This document shows positions 17,485-25,850 of a stretch of DNA of 64,000 nt, one piece after another. The stretch lies in contig CAYUIE010000005.1 of assembly GCA_964444665.1 (NCBI GenBank), forward strand, positions 62,001-126,000, given 5' to 3'. The DNA is from CAYZTY01 sp964444665. Its GTDB lineage: Bacteria > Planctomycetota > Phycisphaerae > Sedimentisphaerales > CAYZTY01. The position numbers were made by a program, and so were the translations under genes. The notes under the pieces are model-generated. The model did no database searches. It was not told where the DNA came from and worked only from the letters and a program-made list of their open reading frames with translations. The first letter of the stretch is position 1, and each line of letters begins with the position of its first letter.

Positions 17485-18441
17485 TTATTTAGTCATATTT
17501 TGGGCTATCTCGACAATCTCACAGCGTAAAGTTTGCGGTGCCAAGACCTGCACCTGGTCACCATAACTTAGAATCCACCATTTTATCTCGCTTAGCCCAT
17601 CGACGCGAAATTCTACGATTGCAGAACCATCATCCTCAAAATGGACAGTTTGTGTACTGTGCCATTGAACATCGGCAACACTCCGAGCCACTCCTGGAGT
17701 AAATTTGAGACTCACATTGTAGATTCTGCCCTCCGGTAGCATCGACCAGGCTCTACCGAGGTACTCCTCTACGTCAAATTTCTGTTCTTCGACAAAAAAC
17801 TTGTCCAACAAATGTAATTCTTTTATACGATTAAGACTAAAAGCTTGAAATGAATTAAAATGATTAAGTTTGCCAAGGACGCTCCAAAGACGTCCATTAT
17901 ATAACAGATGACAAGGCTTAAAATCAAAGAACTCGTTTTTCTGCTCACCGGATAAACTGTAGCGAATTTTAACAATTCGCTTTTCTATTATCGCTTTAAT
18001 CAACTGCATAAATAACTTATCAGAGAAGTTTACTTTTACCTGCGGGGTTCCTTTGATAGTGATATGCTTAAGGGCACCGCTACAAAATCTCTTTACTTTA
18101 TCGTTTAGATTATTTTCTATCTTCATTGCCGCCCACAAAGCCGATTCCTTAATCGGCATGTACATACATTCTCTCGCTTTACGAACTGACAAAAGCAGAG
18201 CCAGTGTCTCGGCCATATTCAAATCCGGCGCAGATAGAAAATAATCTTTGTCTATTATATGACAACCACTCACAAAATCATAATGACATGGAATTCCTGC
18301 GCTTTTTAAAACTTTTAAGTCTCTGAAAATTGTTCTCCGACTGGTTCCTAATAACTTTGCCAAATTCCTGACAGAACATTTCTGTGCCGATTGCAGGGCG
18401 GTGATAATGCAAAGTACTCTTTCAACTCTTTTAGCTGCCAC
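17485..18441 (-). CDS. WYL-domain transcriptional regulator
   Basis: Residues about 1-55 form an HTH_11-type DNA-binding domain (VRNLAKLLGTSRRTIFRDLK). Residues about 140-230 are the WYL domain (VKIRYSLSGEQKNEFFDFKP, CHLLYNGRLWSVLGKLN), with a WCX-like C-terminal extension (SEIKWWILSYGDQVQVLAP). WYL regulators bind nucleic acids or nucleotides and are frequent near defence systems and mobile elements. The gene uses a GTG start at 18441 behind a G-rich tract. It lies downstream of a candidate small RNA gene and next to a phage-structural cluster on the same strand, so control of that cluster is plausible but unproven. Confidence 0.9.
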   Translation of the reverse strand: MAAKRVERVLCIITALQSAQKCSVRNLAKLLGTSRRTIFRDLKVLKSAGIPCHYDFVSGCHIIDKDYFLSAPDLNMAETLALLLSVRKARECMYMPIKESALWAAMKIENNLNDKVKRFCSGALKHITIKGTPQVKVNFSDKLFMQLIKAIIEKRIVKIRYSLSGEQKNEFFDFKPCHLLYNGRLWSVLGKLNHFNSFQAFSLNRIKELHLLDKFFVEEQKFDVEEYLGRAWSMLPEGRIYNVSLKFTPGVARSVADVQWHSTQTVHFEDDGSAIVEFRVDGLSEIKWWILSYGDQVQVLAPQTLRCEIVEIAQNMTK

Positions 18442-18582
18442 AATACCCCCAAAAATATCATTATGCTATGAAAAATAAATTATATACCTTGTCTATGCAA
18501 AGTCAAATATTTTAAATAACAAATACTACATAGTTTTTTTACTCAAACGTTTGACGATATAAATTAAATTTAGACAAATAAT

Positions 18583-18662
18583 AAAAAAAGCTGCACAGTC
18601 TCAAGTGGATTAACCACCAGCTCCCAAGGACGTCCGAGCCGTCAGACCATGCAGCCTCACTG
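18583..18662 (-). ncRNA. Candidate small structured RNA with intrinsic terminator
   Basis: On the minus strand a 12-bp closing stem pairs GCTGCATGGTCT (18655-18644) with AGACTGTGCAGC (18601-18590), including two G-U pairs. It is immediately followed by seven U residues, so the stem can serve as terminator. Inside the stem are two small hairpins, GCTC/GAGC around GGACGTCC and GTGG-TTAAT-CCAC, giving a three-way junction. A strong promoter sits just upstream, predicting a transcript of about 80 nt. No open reading frame of note is inside. It does not match tRNA, SRP, 6S, tmRNA or RNase P features. It could be a free small RNA, or a leader controlling readthrough into the WYL gene 142 bases downstream. 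Confidence 0.7.
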
Positions 18663-18668
18663 ACAAAC

Positions 18669-18698
18669 ATTATACAAGTTTTGTATATTTATAGTCAA
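18669..18698 (-). promoter_or_regulatory. Sigma70-like promoter for the candidate small RNA
   Basis: Read on the minus strand, TTGACT (18698-18693) and TATAAT (18674-18669) are separated by 18 bases of AT-rich sequence. The expected transcription start is about seven bases downstream, just before the structured region. Confidence 0.65.
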
Positions 18699-18863
18699 CA
18701 TAGAAATATCCGTCACCTGCCCGCCGCAACGGAATTAGCCAATAAAGCAACCAGCCGGAGTAAAGTGTACATACGACAACAGACGAAGAGAGTTCGGTAA
18801 ACGAATGGATTCACAGGAATGGAGTATCGTTTTCGTCTTGATTCATATAACTAAAAAAACACG

Positions 18864-19067
18864 CTAACAACGGGGCATCTCGTAGCTATGCGGCGGGATT
18901 CGTGAATAATGATGCGAACTAATGGAATCTTGTTGTTTTCGCAATAAACTATTCTGCATGGCGTTATTTTCTCGTGAAATATGACATACCTGGGGATTTC
19001 GCCTTATTATATTCTCAAGGACTTCAGGCAGAACTTCGCTGATATGAACAGGTTCTAAAATTATAAC
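18864..19067 (-). CDS. Possible small ORF with non-canonical start, or gene remnant
   Basis: An open frame of 67 codons ends in TAG at 18864. Its first residues would be VIILEPVHISEVLPEVLENI, which looks like ordinary protein sequence. No ATG, GTG or TTG lies near the 5' end; GGGAGA precedes ATA and ATT codons, which would be rare starts. It follows the lipoprotein gene of the phage cluster by about 30 bases. It could be a real small gene with a rare start, a truncated remnant, or chance. The rest of the 18442-19095 gap holds the small RNA and no other recognisable gene. Confidence 0.25.
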   Translation of the reverse strand, partial: VIILEPVHISEVLPEVLENIIRRNPQVCHISRENNAMQNSLLRKQQDSISSHHYSRIPPHSYEMPRC

Positions 19068-19095
19068 TCTCCCAGTTTATCATTACCACTGCTGG

Positions 19096-19674
19096 CTATG
19101 TTTTGATTCCCACTACGAGCTTGCGGGTCTCGGCCGATTGATTTTGGTGTGCTGCCTTGAAGTCGCCGGCCGACTCGCTGTGCTGGTTTTTAAATAACTC
19201 ATTGCCTTCGACAATCTCCTTTAAGGCCTTCGATTTATCTCTTGCTTCCTTTAAAAACCTTGCCGCCCTTGTGCCGTAAACACCCCCAACTAACGCTGCG
19301 ATGCCAATGCTCAGCTCAAGCGCGTTATCAGCCAACTGCCAGGCATCTGGCCTTTCGGCCGATTCAGTTAGCGATTTTTGGGCAAGCTGCCAGCTCGTTT
19401 GCGCCAGTATCTGCTCCGACGTATCGGCGGAAGGAAACTCTTTCGGCATTCCGTAATAGGAACTAAAAGACCTGCTTTGCAGGGCACAGAGCGAAGCTAA
19501 TCCCTCCAGCTGCTGCGAGACATTTTCCGCCCTGGCCTTATCAGCAGCGAGCTGCGCTGTGCGATTGTGCAGCCAGGCGTTTTGCTTTTGATTCTCCGTT
19601 GGGGCAAATCGCAAAGCATCGCAACCAGCCATAAACACAAAAGATAAAATAATTACCAACAATTTCTTTTTCAT
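19096..19674 (-). CDS. Lipoprotein at the 3' end of the phage-like cluster
   Basis: The N-terminus KKKLLVIILSFVFMAGC is a lipoprotein signal peptide with the lipid-attachment Cys near residue 18. The mature part is alpha-helical, Ala- and Gln-rich, with a short hydrophobic Gly-containing segment (LSIGIAALVGGVYG, about residues 123-136). I do not recognise a family. Its position after a small one-helix protein could suggest an envelope or lysis role, such as an outer-membrane spanin, but the size and internal hydrophobic segment argue against a standard o-spanin. No endolysin accompanies it. Confidence 0.6.
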   Translation of the reverse strand: MKKKLLVIILSFVFMAGCDALRFAPTENQKQNAWLHNRTAQLAADKARAENVSQQLEGLASLCALQSRSFSSYYGMPKEFPSADTSEQILAQTSWQLAQKSLTESAERPDAWQLADNALELSIGIAALVGGVYGTRAARFLKEARDKSKALKEIVEGNELFKNQHSESAGDFKAAHQNQSAETRKLVVGIKT

Positions 19675-19712
19675 CAGTGCTCTCCTGTCAAATTAAGAAT
19701 CCCTGATAAGCT

Positions 19713-20000
19713 TTAAGAAGGTCCGTTAGATACGTTTTCTTTTAGCAGCCATCTCTCAATCGCTTGCAGGCGATATTCGTGAGTTATACTTTGGGCGGAC
19801 AGCCGTTCAATCTTTTCCTGAAACTCCTTTTGTGTCTTGAGCAAAATACCTACATCGTGCTGCAGCAGGTCGAGCTGGCGTTGAAGGTTTACCCAGCTGC
19901 CGACAATCAGAGAGGCCAAAAACAGAAGCTGAATAATAACCGTCAGATTTATCTGCCGATTAAATTGCCAGCTGCGAGAATTTGAATTTAATTCTGCCAT
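19713..20000 (-). CDS. Small holin-like protein with one membrane helix and coiled coil
   Basis: The 95-residue protein has a single transmembrane helix (about residues 20-37) followed by an amphipathic coiled coil (LQRQLDLLQHDVGILLKTQ). This layout resembles XhlA/holin-like or tail-associated membrane proteins of phages. It lies two bases upstream of the preceding tail gene stop and before the lipoprotein gene, as lysis genes often do. The function is inferred from topology and position only. Confidence 0.55.
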   Translation of the reverse strand: MAELNSNSRSWQFNRQINLTVIIQLLFLASLIVGSWVNLQRQLDLLQHDVGILLKTQKEFQEKIERLSAQSITHEYRLQAIERWLLKENVSNGPS

Positions 20001-20002
20001 TA

Positions 20003-20338
20003 TTATACCGGTGCGTAAAAGACGTTTGCACTACCGACCCTAAACATTATCGCATAACTGCCGGCTGCAAGCTGGCCTTCCTCGAGAAAAGGTTCAGCCA
20101 AATTTGTTGCTTGCATGTTCTCGCCCCACCCCATGGGTAGCGTTCCGGGCTGGTCTACCTGGACCGTGCGAACATTGTAAACATTGTATGAATAATGACT
20201 GATGATTTTTATTGTCCAGGCAGCAACCCTGGCTCCCGGCGATGTAACAACTACAGTTTCGGAATTCTTCTGCGCACGTTCTCGCGCCAGACGTGAAAGC
20301 ATCTGTCTGCTTTCTATTACATTCTCACCGGCGTCCAT
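20003..20338 (-). CDS. Small phage-cluster protein of unknown function
   Basis: This 111-residue protein begins with a charged helical segment (about 1-30) and continues as predicted beta structure (VVVTSPGARVAAWTIKI, GSYAIMFRVGSANVFYAPV). No family is recognised. It is four bases from the hub-like gene upstream and three bases from the holin-like gene downstream, so it is cotranscribed with tail genes. A baseplate or fibre accessory role is possible. Confidence 0.6.
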   Translation of the reverse strand: MDAGENVIESRQMLSRLARERAQKNSETVVVTSPGARVAAWTIKIISHYSYNVYNVRTVQVDQPGTLPMGWGENMQATNLAEPFLEEGQLAAGSYAIMFRVGSANVFYAPV

Positions 20339-20342
20339 TTAC

Positions 20343-22169
20343 TCATCGCCTCCTTCGAACTATCTTCAGATTCGTGCACTGGCCGGCAAAGTCCATATGA
20401 ACACTTTCAATCCAGTGAACACTTCGATTATCAAGCTTACAGCACAACAAGTCTCTGCTTTCAGGACTGGTTATGACTCTATCTCCCGGATGATAATCAG
20501 ACGCCAGATACGGCGTTTTAACATCTATGGTCTCGATAACAGCCGATGAGGAAGCCACTAATTGGCGTACATAACTTCTCAGAGCAGCGCTGTCGTCCGC
20601 TTCATCAGGTTTACCGATATTCTCATCTGTCGAGTTTGCAAAAATGCTTTTGTTCGAAACTTTGCGGTACTTAAACCGCTGCGGCAGGGTCATTATATGG
20701 TCGATGGTGTCTGCAACCGAATTGACCGGGCCGTCAGCCATTGTGCACGTTAATCTCTGGTCACTGACGACAGATGCAGTTATTCTGAATTTCAAAACAC
20801 CCTTTAAGGCGGCAAACCAAACATCGGTATCAAGCTGTTCGGCGCTTAGCCATATACCGCATTCATCCAACAGGTTGTTAAAAGCATATAGATACTGCCA
20901 CCAGTGCTGGCCGTTATCGTATGAGACCTGCAAAAAATAACCGAGTGACCTGCCTGCCTTATCTGAAGACAGAGCCGGCCAAAATCGTCGACGGCGATTC
21001 AAAAAGTTGCTGCTCTGAAAAATCCAGGAAAAATCAAACACATCGCCCTGATTGTAAGGATCGCTGCTATAATCTCCTGCCTCGTTAAGACACCACTTGC
21101 GAAACACATCTTTTACAGGCTGAAATTCTTCATTAGTCAATGGTGAGAATTTTTCATAATTGGTATCTTCCAGGGCCAGATCCCACGCCTTAACCAGGTC
21201 GAAGGTTGCTTCGAACACCTTAAAATCACCCTGGCCGATGTATCGGTGGGTCACCGGCCAGAAATTTCTTTTGCTTCGCAGGCTGGCCGCATCTGTACGC
21301 GATATACTCAATTGTTCGCCGTGGTGCTGACAATTTAATTCCACAGCTCTACCCGCCGCCGGCCTGTAGAATACAATTGCCTCGCCTGCGCTTGTTTGCG
21401 TCATTTGCGAAACAAATCTGAATCTAAGACCAGTTTGCAGACAGCATTGCTCAATAGCTTCTATAAGATTCAGTCCTGTAACGTCAAGGTCACGGGCCAC
21501 CTGATTTTGCGTCAAGGCTTCCATCTGCGCCAAACCTGGGATTTGTAATTCACCGGCCGGCAAATACTCACTAAGCAGATAAATGATAACCTCCGCATAG
21601 CTCCAGAATTTCCCATCCCCGACTCTGGTAGAAAACATCGTGTAAGTCTTGCCTTTATGCTGCCCCGACTCAGCAGAGGCGTTAGCTCTGCCTTCAACGT
21701 TGAAAATCGTCTCCATTCCTTCCAGGAACAATGCGGTATCATTATTCTTTATACGCTGCCCATATACGGTTACGCGCTTCAGCCTTGCAGAGATATCTTC
21801 CGCTATAACCTCAACTACCTCGTCCCTACCGTCGATTGTTGTTTCAATACTTTCAACTTGTCCATTAAAAATAGGAATAGTCAAAGCCGCCATTCCTGGA
21901 GAGCCGATATTCACAACCTCTTCGATACGAATCGATTGTCCCATCGCGAGAATAGTTTCAATATCTTCTGCGCGAACGACGGCGCCCTCGGGATGTCCAG
22001 CCGAGTTGTACCTGAGCCTTGCCCGGTTGAATTCCGGATTGCCTACTCGCAGGATTTCTTTTAACTCCAGAAACGGACATAACTGGCCATCCAGTAGAAT
22101 GGAAGTTACCACCGCCGGTACAGCTAACTGTCTTTGCTCACCTGAAAAATATTCTATTTTGTTCGACAT
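20343..22169 (-). CDS. Large tail hub- or baseplate-like protein
   Basis: The 608-residue protein is mostly predicted beta structure with a central alpha/beta segment (GLNLIEAIEQCCLQTGLRFRF) reminiscent of tail-hub proteins of siphophages and related systems. The C-terminus is basic (KIVRRRR). It lacks transmembrane helices and a signal peptide. It is the largest protein of the cluster and lies downstream of fibre genes. I cannot see a clear family signature, so the hub assignment is an inference from order, size and fold pattern. Confidence 0.5.
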   Translation of the reverse strand: MSNKIEYFSGEQRQLAVPAVVTSILLDGQLCPFLELKEILRVGNPEFNRARLRYNSAGHPEGAVVRAEDIETILAMGQSIRIEEVVNIGSPGMAALTIPIFNGQVESIETTIDGRDEVVEVIAEDISARLKRVTVYGQRIKNNDTALFLEGMETIFNVEGRANASAESGQHKGKTYTMFSTRVGDGKFWSYAEVIIYLLSEYLPAGELQIPGLAQMEALTQNQVARDLDVTGLNLIEAIEQCCLQTGLRFRFVSQMTQTSAGEAIVFYRPAAGRAVELNCQHHGEQLSISRTDAASLRSKRNFWPVTHRYIGQGDFKVFEATFDLVKAWDLALEDTNYEKFSPLTNEEFQPVKDVFRKWCLNEAGDYSSDPYNQGDVFDFSWIFQSSNFLNRRRRFWPALSSDKAGRSLGYFLQVSYDNGQHWWQYLYAFNNLLDECGIWLSAEQLDTDVWFAALKGVLKFRITASVVSDQRLTCTMADGPVNSVADTIDHIMTLPQRFKYRKVSNKSIFANSTDENIGKPDEADDSAALRSYVRQLVASSSAVIETIDVKTPYLASDYHPGDRVITSPESRDLLCCKLDNRSVHWIESVHMDFAGQCTNLKIVRRRR

Positions 22170-22192
22170 CTTCGTACCAATACTTACTAATG

Positions 22193-22879
22193 CTAAACAG
22201 TTTCAGTTTCCAATATCTCAATTGCACCCGGCTTTATTATTTCCAGATGTATCTTTATCTGACCAGGGAATCCGCCATCAACCCCTGTCGCTGTAATAGC
22301 CTTGATACAAAACAGGTATCTGTTAGCCGACAGTATCTCACTGCGCCAGGTATAAAACATCCGTCCGACATAGCCTATCTGTGCGACAGGATTCTCATAG
22401 TCGATTTGTCCTGAGCCGTTGTCGCTATAAATTCTGAAACAAGAAGGGGCGGCCTTTTGCTCAATCGGCTGGTAAAACCAAACCAGCTCGACCTTATTAG
22501 CATCGATTTGTCGTGCTCTTACACTGAAAACGCTGTTACATTTCGGCTCAGCTAAATTACCATAGCTATCAATAACAACTTTTTCCGCAGCCCCCAAGGT
22601 ATGTTCCTCTTGGCCACAACCGTTAGCACGCCTGACCAAATAAAAGTATGTGGTCGAGGGTAAGTGTTCGAGCCAGGCTGGACAGGCAACCTGCGTTTCC
22701 GCCAAACCGGCTACAGCTATTAGATCATTAAAATCAACAGCTTCCATACTTATACCACGATACAGGTTTTGGCAGCCGGCAGGACGCGCCCAAAACTCGC
22801 CACCTGTCAACCCCATCCCTAATTTAACACCGTTGGGTGAGTCACCTTCGTATAAGCTGTCAAAGAATTTCGAGTCCAT
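22193..22879 (-). CDS. Tail fibre-like protein with fibronectin-III-like module
   Basis: The 228-residue protein has a beta-sandwich-like region containing IYSDNGSGQIDYENPVAQI. Almost the same module (IYSNHGSGDVDYDAPV) occurs in the 261-residue protein encoded at 25851-26636, so the two share a domain. The preceding strand KVELVWFYQP fits an FN3-like fold. It probably builds a tail fibre or baseplate appendage. It is four bases from the upstream gene and 23 bases before the hub-like gene. Confidence 0.55.
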   Translation of the reverse strand: MDSKFFDSLYEGDSPNGVKLGMGLTGGEFWARPAGCQNLYRGISMEAVDFNDLIAVAGLAETQVACPAWLEHLPSTTYFYLVRRANGCGQEEHTLGAAEKVVIDSYGNLAEPKCNSVFSVRARQIDANKVELVWFYQPIEQKAAPSCFRIYSDNGSGQIDYENPVAQIGYVGRMFYTWRSEILSANRYLFCIKAITATGVDGGFPGQIKIHLEIIKPGAIEILETETV

Positions 22880-22883
22880 CTTA

Positions 22884-23327
22884 TCAGGCAGCCCCCGGAT
22901 TACGGTCGAGCGCGCTTTCGCTTTCGGTTATCCCAAGCTTCATAATCGTATTACCCGAACTATTCTTTATCGACATATCACCGGTCAATTTGTCCTGGCT
23001 CATTTTGTTGACTAATCGAGCCAGCGCGTAGAAATCAAGCCGAACCTCAACCGGTATATAGCGCTCGACATTCGCCAGCTTGTTATCACCATTCTTGTCC
23101 GCGTCTATAACACCAACAAGCTCATTCACATCAAAAGGTGCCGACCCATAAGCAACACTGAATTTATACCAGCCTCCGCCTGTCTCGCTAATAGAGGGTG
23201 CATCACCTGATTTGTCCGTGCCATCCAATGACCTAAGGCTCTCGAAGTCCATCTCAGCCGCGGCCCCTATAAACGGCTCACCATCTTTCGCAACGTAAAA
23301 AGGTATCTCGATTGCGCTATTTGCCAT
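22884..23327 (-). CDS. Phage tail-associated beta-rich protein
   Basis: This 147-residue protein starts with a beta-domain (IEIPFYVAKDGEPFIGAAAE, GGGWYKFSVAYGSAPF). It ends in a short helical piece (FYALARLVNKMSQDKLTGD) and a likely beta hairpin. The pattern resembles upper-baseplate or fibre-attachment proteins of tailed phages, but I cannot name a family. It follows the beta-helix spike gene by 11 bases. Confidence 0.55.
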   Translation of the reverse strand: MANSAIEIPFYVAKDGEPFIGAAAEMDFESLRSLDGTDKSGDAPSISETGGGWYKFSVAYGSAPFDVNELVGVIDADKNGDNKLANVERYIPVEVRLDFYALARLVNKMSQDKLTGDMSIKNSSGNTIMKLGITESESALDRNPGAA

Positions 23328-23338
23328 TATTAATACTC

Positions 23339-24727
23339 CTATCGAACAATTGACAATCTGCCGTGGTTGACCATTCTGGCCCGTTTTGGAAACTGGTAGG
23401 CCTGGATGATTGCACCCATCTGTGTGACATTACCGTTTATATCCTGTATTCCACCGCGAAGCACTCTCGGATTACGCGGCCTGAAATCCCCATTGTCGGC
23501 ATCCGCAAACTGAGGATCTACCTCGAGATTGTTTTCGCCTATATAAACACTCGGATAATTAAGATTGTTATTGTGTGACGCACAGCAGCTAATATAAGGA
23601 ACCGCGTTATCGCTTCGCTTGAAGGCCTCACCCTGGTTGGCAAGTGCGATACAGTTTACAGCTACACTTCCATATCCACCGAAACTAAACGCAGGATTAC
23701 TCGTACTAATGCCGTTATTATACGCCACGCAGCCATAGGCAACTCCCCCGTAGCCTGATGAACCTATATTGATGGCTCCCCGCGTGCTCTGGCACGAATT
23801 GTCGGCCGCCACGCAATAAGCCATTAAAGCATCTCTCAGGAAAAATCCACGAAAGCCGTTCGACTCAGATAAGCAGTTTATGACAAATCCAACCTGCCTG
23901 TCGTTAATAAAAAACCCCGTATAGCCGTTATCGTCAGCCCTGCAATCTATCAGAATACACCCATACGTAGATGAGTACATAAAAAATCCGTTCTGAATAG
24001 CCTGCGAAGCACGACAGTTCACCATCGCAATGTTGTAATTGGAACCCGGAGTGTCGTCCCAGTTATTTATCAAGGCTTTTTTAACGTGAATATTTTCAAC
24101 GAAAACATTGTCAACACTCTGAAACCGAACGCCGTAACTAACAGATGTTGCATCGAGTGTAGGTTGCTGCTTGTCGTCTATTGACGCGCCGAATCCGACA
24201 ATCCGCTTATAAGTATTGTTCGTTAAGCTGCCCCCCGTAGAAATACCCACGGCGTTTCCCAGCGTCTCATCCTTGTTGGTATAAATCGTAACAAGGCTGC
24301 CGGAGTCCGAAGCGTCTGTGTTATCCACGGCATTCTGCAGATTATCGAACGCACCGGCAACATATATATCTACTGCCCGGTCGGCCCCCTGCCCTTTACC
24401 CGAGGCAATCGTAATCGTGTTTTGCGTACTGGCTGTTATAAGATAGTGGTCATTATCAAAGTTTGTTCCTTCAACATAAACAATCCAATCCTTCAGAGCA
24501 TCCGTTTGGCCGGGAAAAATATTCCCCGTCGCCGTGACAACGCCGGTATCATCATCATAAGACGCATTAGTGTCGGTATACTTCGGCCCGCCGTTGCTAT
24601 CCATATAGCTGCTTAGTGTCGGGTCGGCATCCCATACAGACTTCTTAACACCGCCGCCTGATTTCGAGTTCCCCGCCTTTGTGCCCAGGCCACCTACCCA
24701 GTGAATCGTAGCTACTCCGTATCCCAT
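23339..24727 (-). CDS. Right-handed beta-helix tail spike-like protein
   Basis: The 462-residue protein contains repeated short strands with stacked small, Asn and Cys residues (FVENIHVKKALINNW, GCILIDCRADDNGYTGFFI, VAYGCVAYNNGIS), characteristic of parallel beta-helix proteins of the pectate-lyase/tailspike type. The N-terminal 60 residues are Gly-rich and may attach to the tail. No clear catalytic triad is evident, so it may bind or cleave a surface polysaccharide. Its ATG overlaps the preceding stop (TAATG), and AGGAGGTGAC sits at good distance, so translation is coupled. It is a candidate receptor-binding protein. Confidence 0.75.
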   Translation of the reverse strand: MGYGVATIHWVGGLGTKAGNSKSGGGVKKSVWDADPTLSSYMDSNGGPKYTDTNASYDDDTGVVTATGNIFPGQTDALKDWIVYVEGTNFDNDHYLITASTQNTITIASGKGQGADRAVDIYVAGAFDNLQNAVDNTDASDSGSLVTIYTNKDETLGNAVGISTGGSLTNNTYKRIVGFGASIDDKQQPTLDATSVSYGVRFQSVDNVFVENIHVKKALINNWDDTPGSNYNIAMVNCRASQAIQNGFFMYSSTYGCILIDCRADDNGYTGFFINDRQVGFVINCLSESNGFRGFFLRDALMAYCVAADNSCQSTRGAINIGSSGYGGVAYGCVAYNNGISTSNPAFSFGGYGSVAVNCIALANQGEAFKRSDNAVPYISCCASHNNNLNYPSVYIGENNLEVDPQFADADNGDFRPRNPRVLRGGIQDINGNVTQMGAIIQAYQFPKRARMVNHGRLSIVR

Positions 24728-25044
24728 TAGTCAGTCACCTCCTCCGGCTTACCTTCCAGCCACACTACAACATACTCCTTGCCATCTATCTCTCCTACTT
24801 CGTACTCCGCATTCGGGAATTTAGACTTTATCTTTTGATCTATCACCAACACGTTATCTTCTTTTTTCTTTACCTTTAAATCCTTAATGAGCAGCTTCTT
24901 TGCGTTTTTCAATAAGTTCTCCGTGAAATCATCGGTGTCGATAAGGCTTATAACCTGCTTACGGGTCAGTGATTCAACCTCCTCGACCGTGTAGTCCTCG
25001 CCAAGTGCCTGCTTTAATAGTGTGTATAATGTTTCAAGTAGCAT
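24727..25044 (-). CDS. Small acidic/basic phage-cluster protein
   Basis: The ATG at 25044 overlaps the stop of the preceding gene (TGATG) and follows GGAGCGAGGAGG, a strong ribosome-binding site, so the protein is 105 residues. A longer in-frame start at 25122 would add residues read inside the previous gene and is unlikely. It has a helical N-terminus (LLETLYTLLKQALGEDYT), a Lys-rich middle and a C-terminal beta strand (KEYVVVWLEG). No family is recognised. Position between fibre and spike genes suggests a chaperone or connector. Confidence 0.6.
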   Translation of the reverse strand: MLLETLYTLLKQALGEDYTVEEVESLTRKQVISLIDTDDFTENLLKNAKKLLIKDLKVKKKEDNVLVIDQKIKSKFPNAEYEVGEIDGKEYVVVWLEGKPEEVTD

Positions 25045-25832
25045 CAGGCCTCCTCGCTCCAGGTTCCATTCTTCCCGATTGTTTCCCAGTCGCCGTTTGA
25101 ATCCGCTATCAACGTCAAACACGCGCCGATTGTGCTGCAGGCCTTATACTTGTCCTCCGCTTGGCCGCTGTCGTCTCTAATCGTCGCCGAGCCCGGCTCA
25201 ACTCGTAATTCCTGTGCGGCCTGAACGGCAAAGTTGAAAACTGTCCCCGCCGCAGCCGAGGCCGGCAAGGTTAGCGTAACTATCCCGGTAGCCCCGAGGT
25301 TTGTATGCACACTGCCTGATTCAGCGGTGATGAGCGTATCGTCCGCAGTATGCGCTTGGATGTTTTTCTTTACACCACCGGCCCCGCACGGCATAGAAAC
25401 ATTATGGTAATCACGAGCATCGATTATCGAGGTTATATCGCCGCTTGATGTAGTCACCACCGCCAATCTGATATGCGGTACGGCTTCCATATCAGGAAAA
25501 CTGCTGTATTCATCGATAACAAGACTGCCCGCCGAATCCAGATAGACATAAATGTTCGCTTTATCGTCAGCCAGAGTGTTGCCGGCCGAGCCGTCATAAC
25601 TGACAAGTTGCGCGCCAAGCCAGAATTTGCCCGGCTTCACGCCGATATCTACCTGCCCCTCGTCAAAAACGCGCAAGTCGTTCGCGCGACTTGCAGCCAG
25701 CAATAATCGGTAAAGCAATTTCCGGAATTGCAAATAATAGGGTGCCGTCCCCGTCGGAATATACTCTACCCCCGTCTGGTCGTCACTGACGATATTCAAC
25801 AGCTCATTGTCGGATGGATATACCTCTGCCAT
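25044..25832 (-). CDS. Tail fibre-like structural protein
   Basis: The N-terminal part resembles a phage fibre head domain (DEGQVDIGVKPGKFWLGAQL, IRLAVVTTSSGDITSIIDAR). The C-terminal 100 residues form a compact beta-domain seen in several phage fibres (GSVHTNLGATGIVTLTLPAS, GACLTLIADSNGDWETIG, GTWSEE). No enzymatic motif is visible. It follows the FN3-like protein gene by 18 bases and is coupled to the next gene by TGATG. Likely a distal tail or fibre protein. Confidence 0.65.
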   Translation of the reverse strand: MAEVYPSDNELLNIVSDDQTGVEYIPTGTAPYYLQFRKLLYRLLLAASRANDLRVFDEGQVDIGVKPGKFWLGAQLVSYDGSAGNTLADDKANIYVYLDSAGSLVIDEYSSFPDMEAVPHIRLAVVTTSSGDITSIIDARDYHNVSMPCGAGGVKKNIQAHTADDTLITAESGSVHTNLGATGIVTLTLPASAAAGTVFNFAVQAAQELRVEPGSATIRDDSGQAEDKYKACSTIGACLTLIADSNGDWETIGKNGTWSEEA

Positions 25833-25850
25833 ATTTTTCCCCTTCCGTGA

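Noticed and set aside
18583..18662. tRNA, SRP RNA or 6S RNA
   Set aside because: No cloverleaf, CCA end, SRP apical loop or 6S bulge pattern is present.
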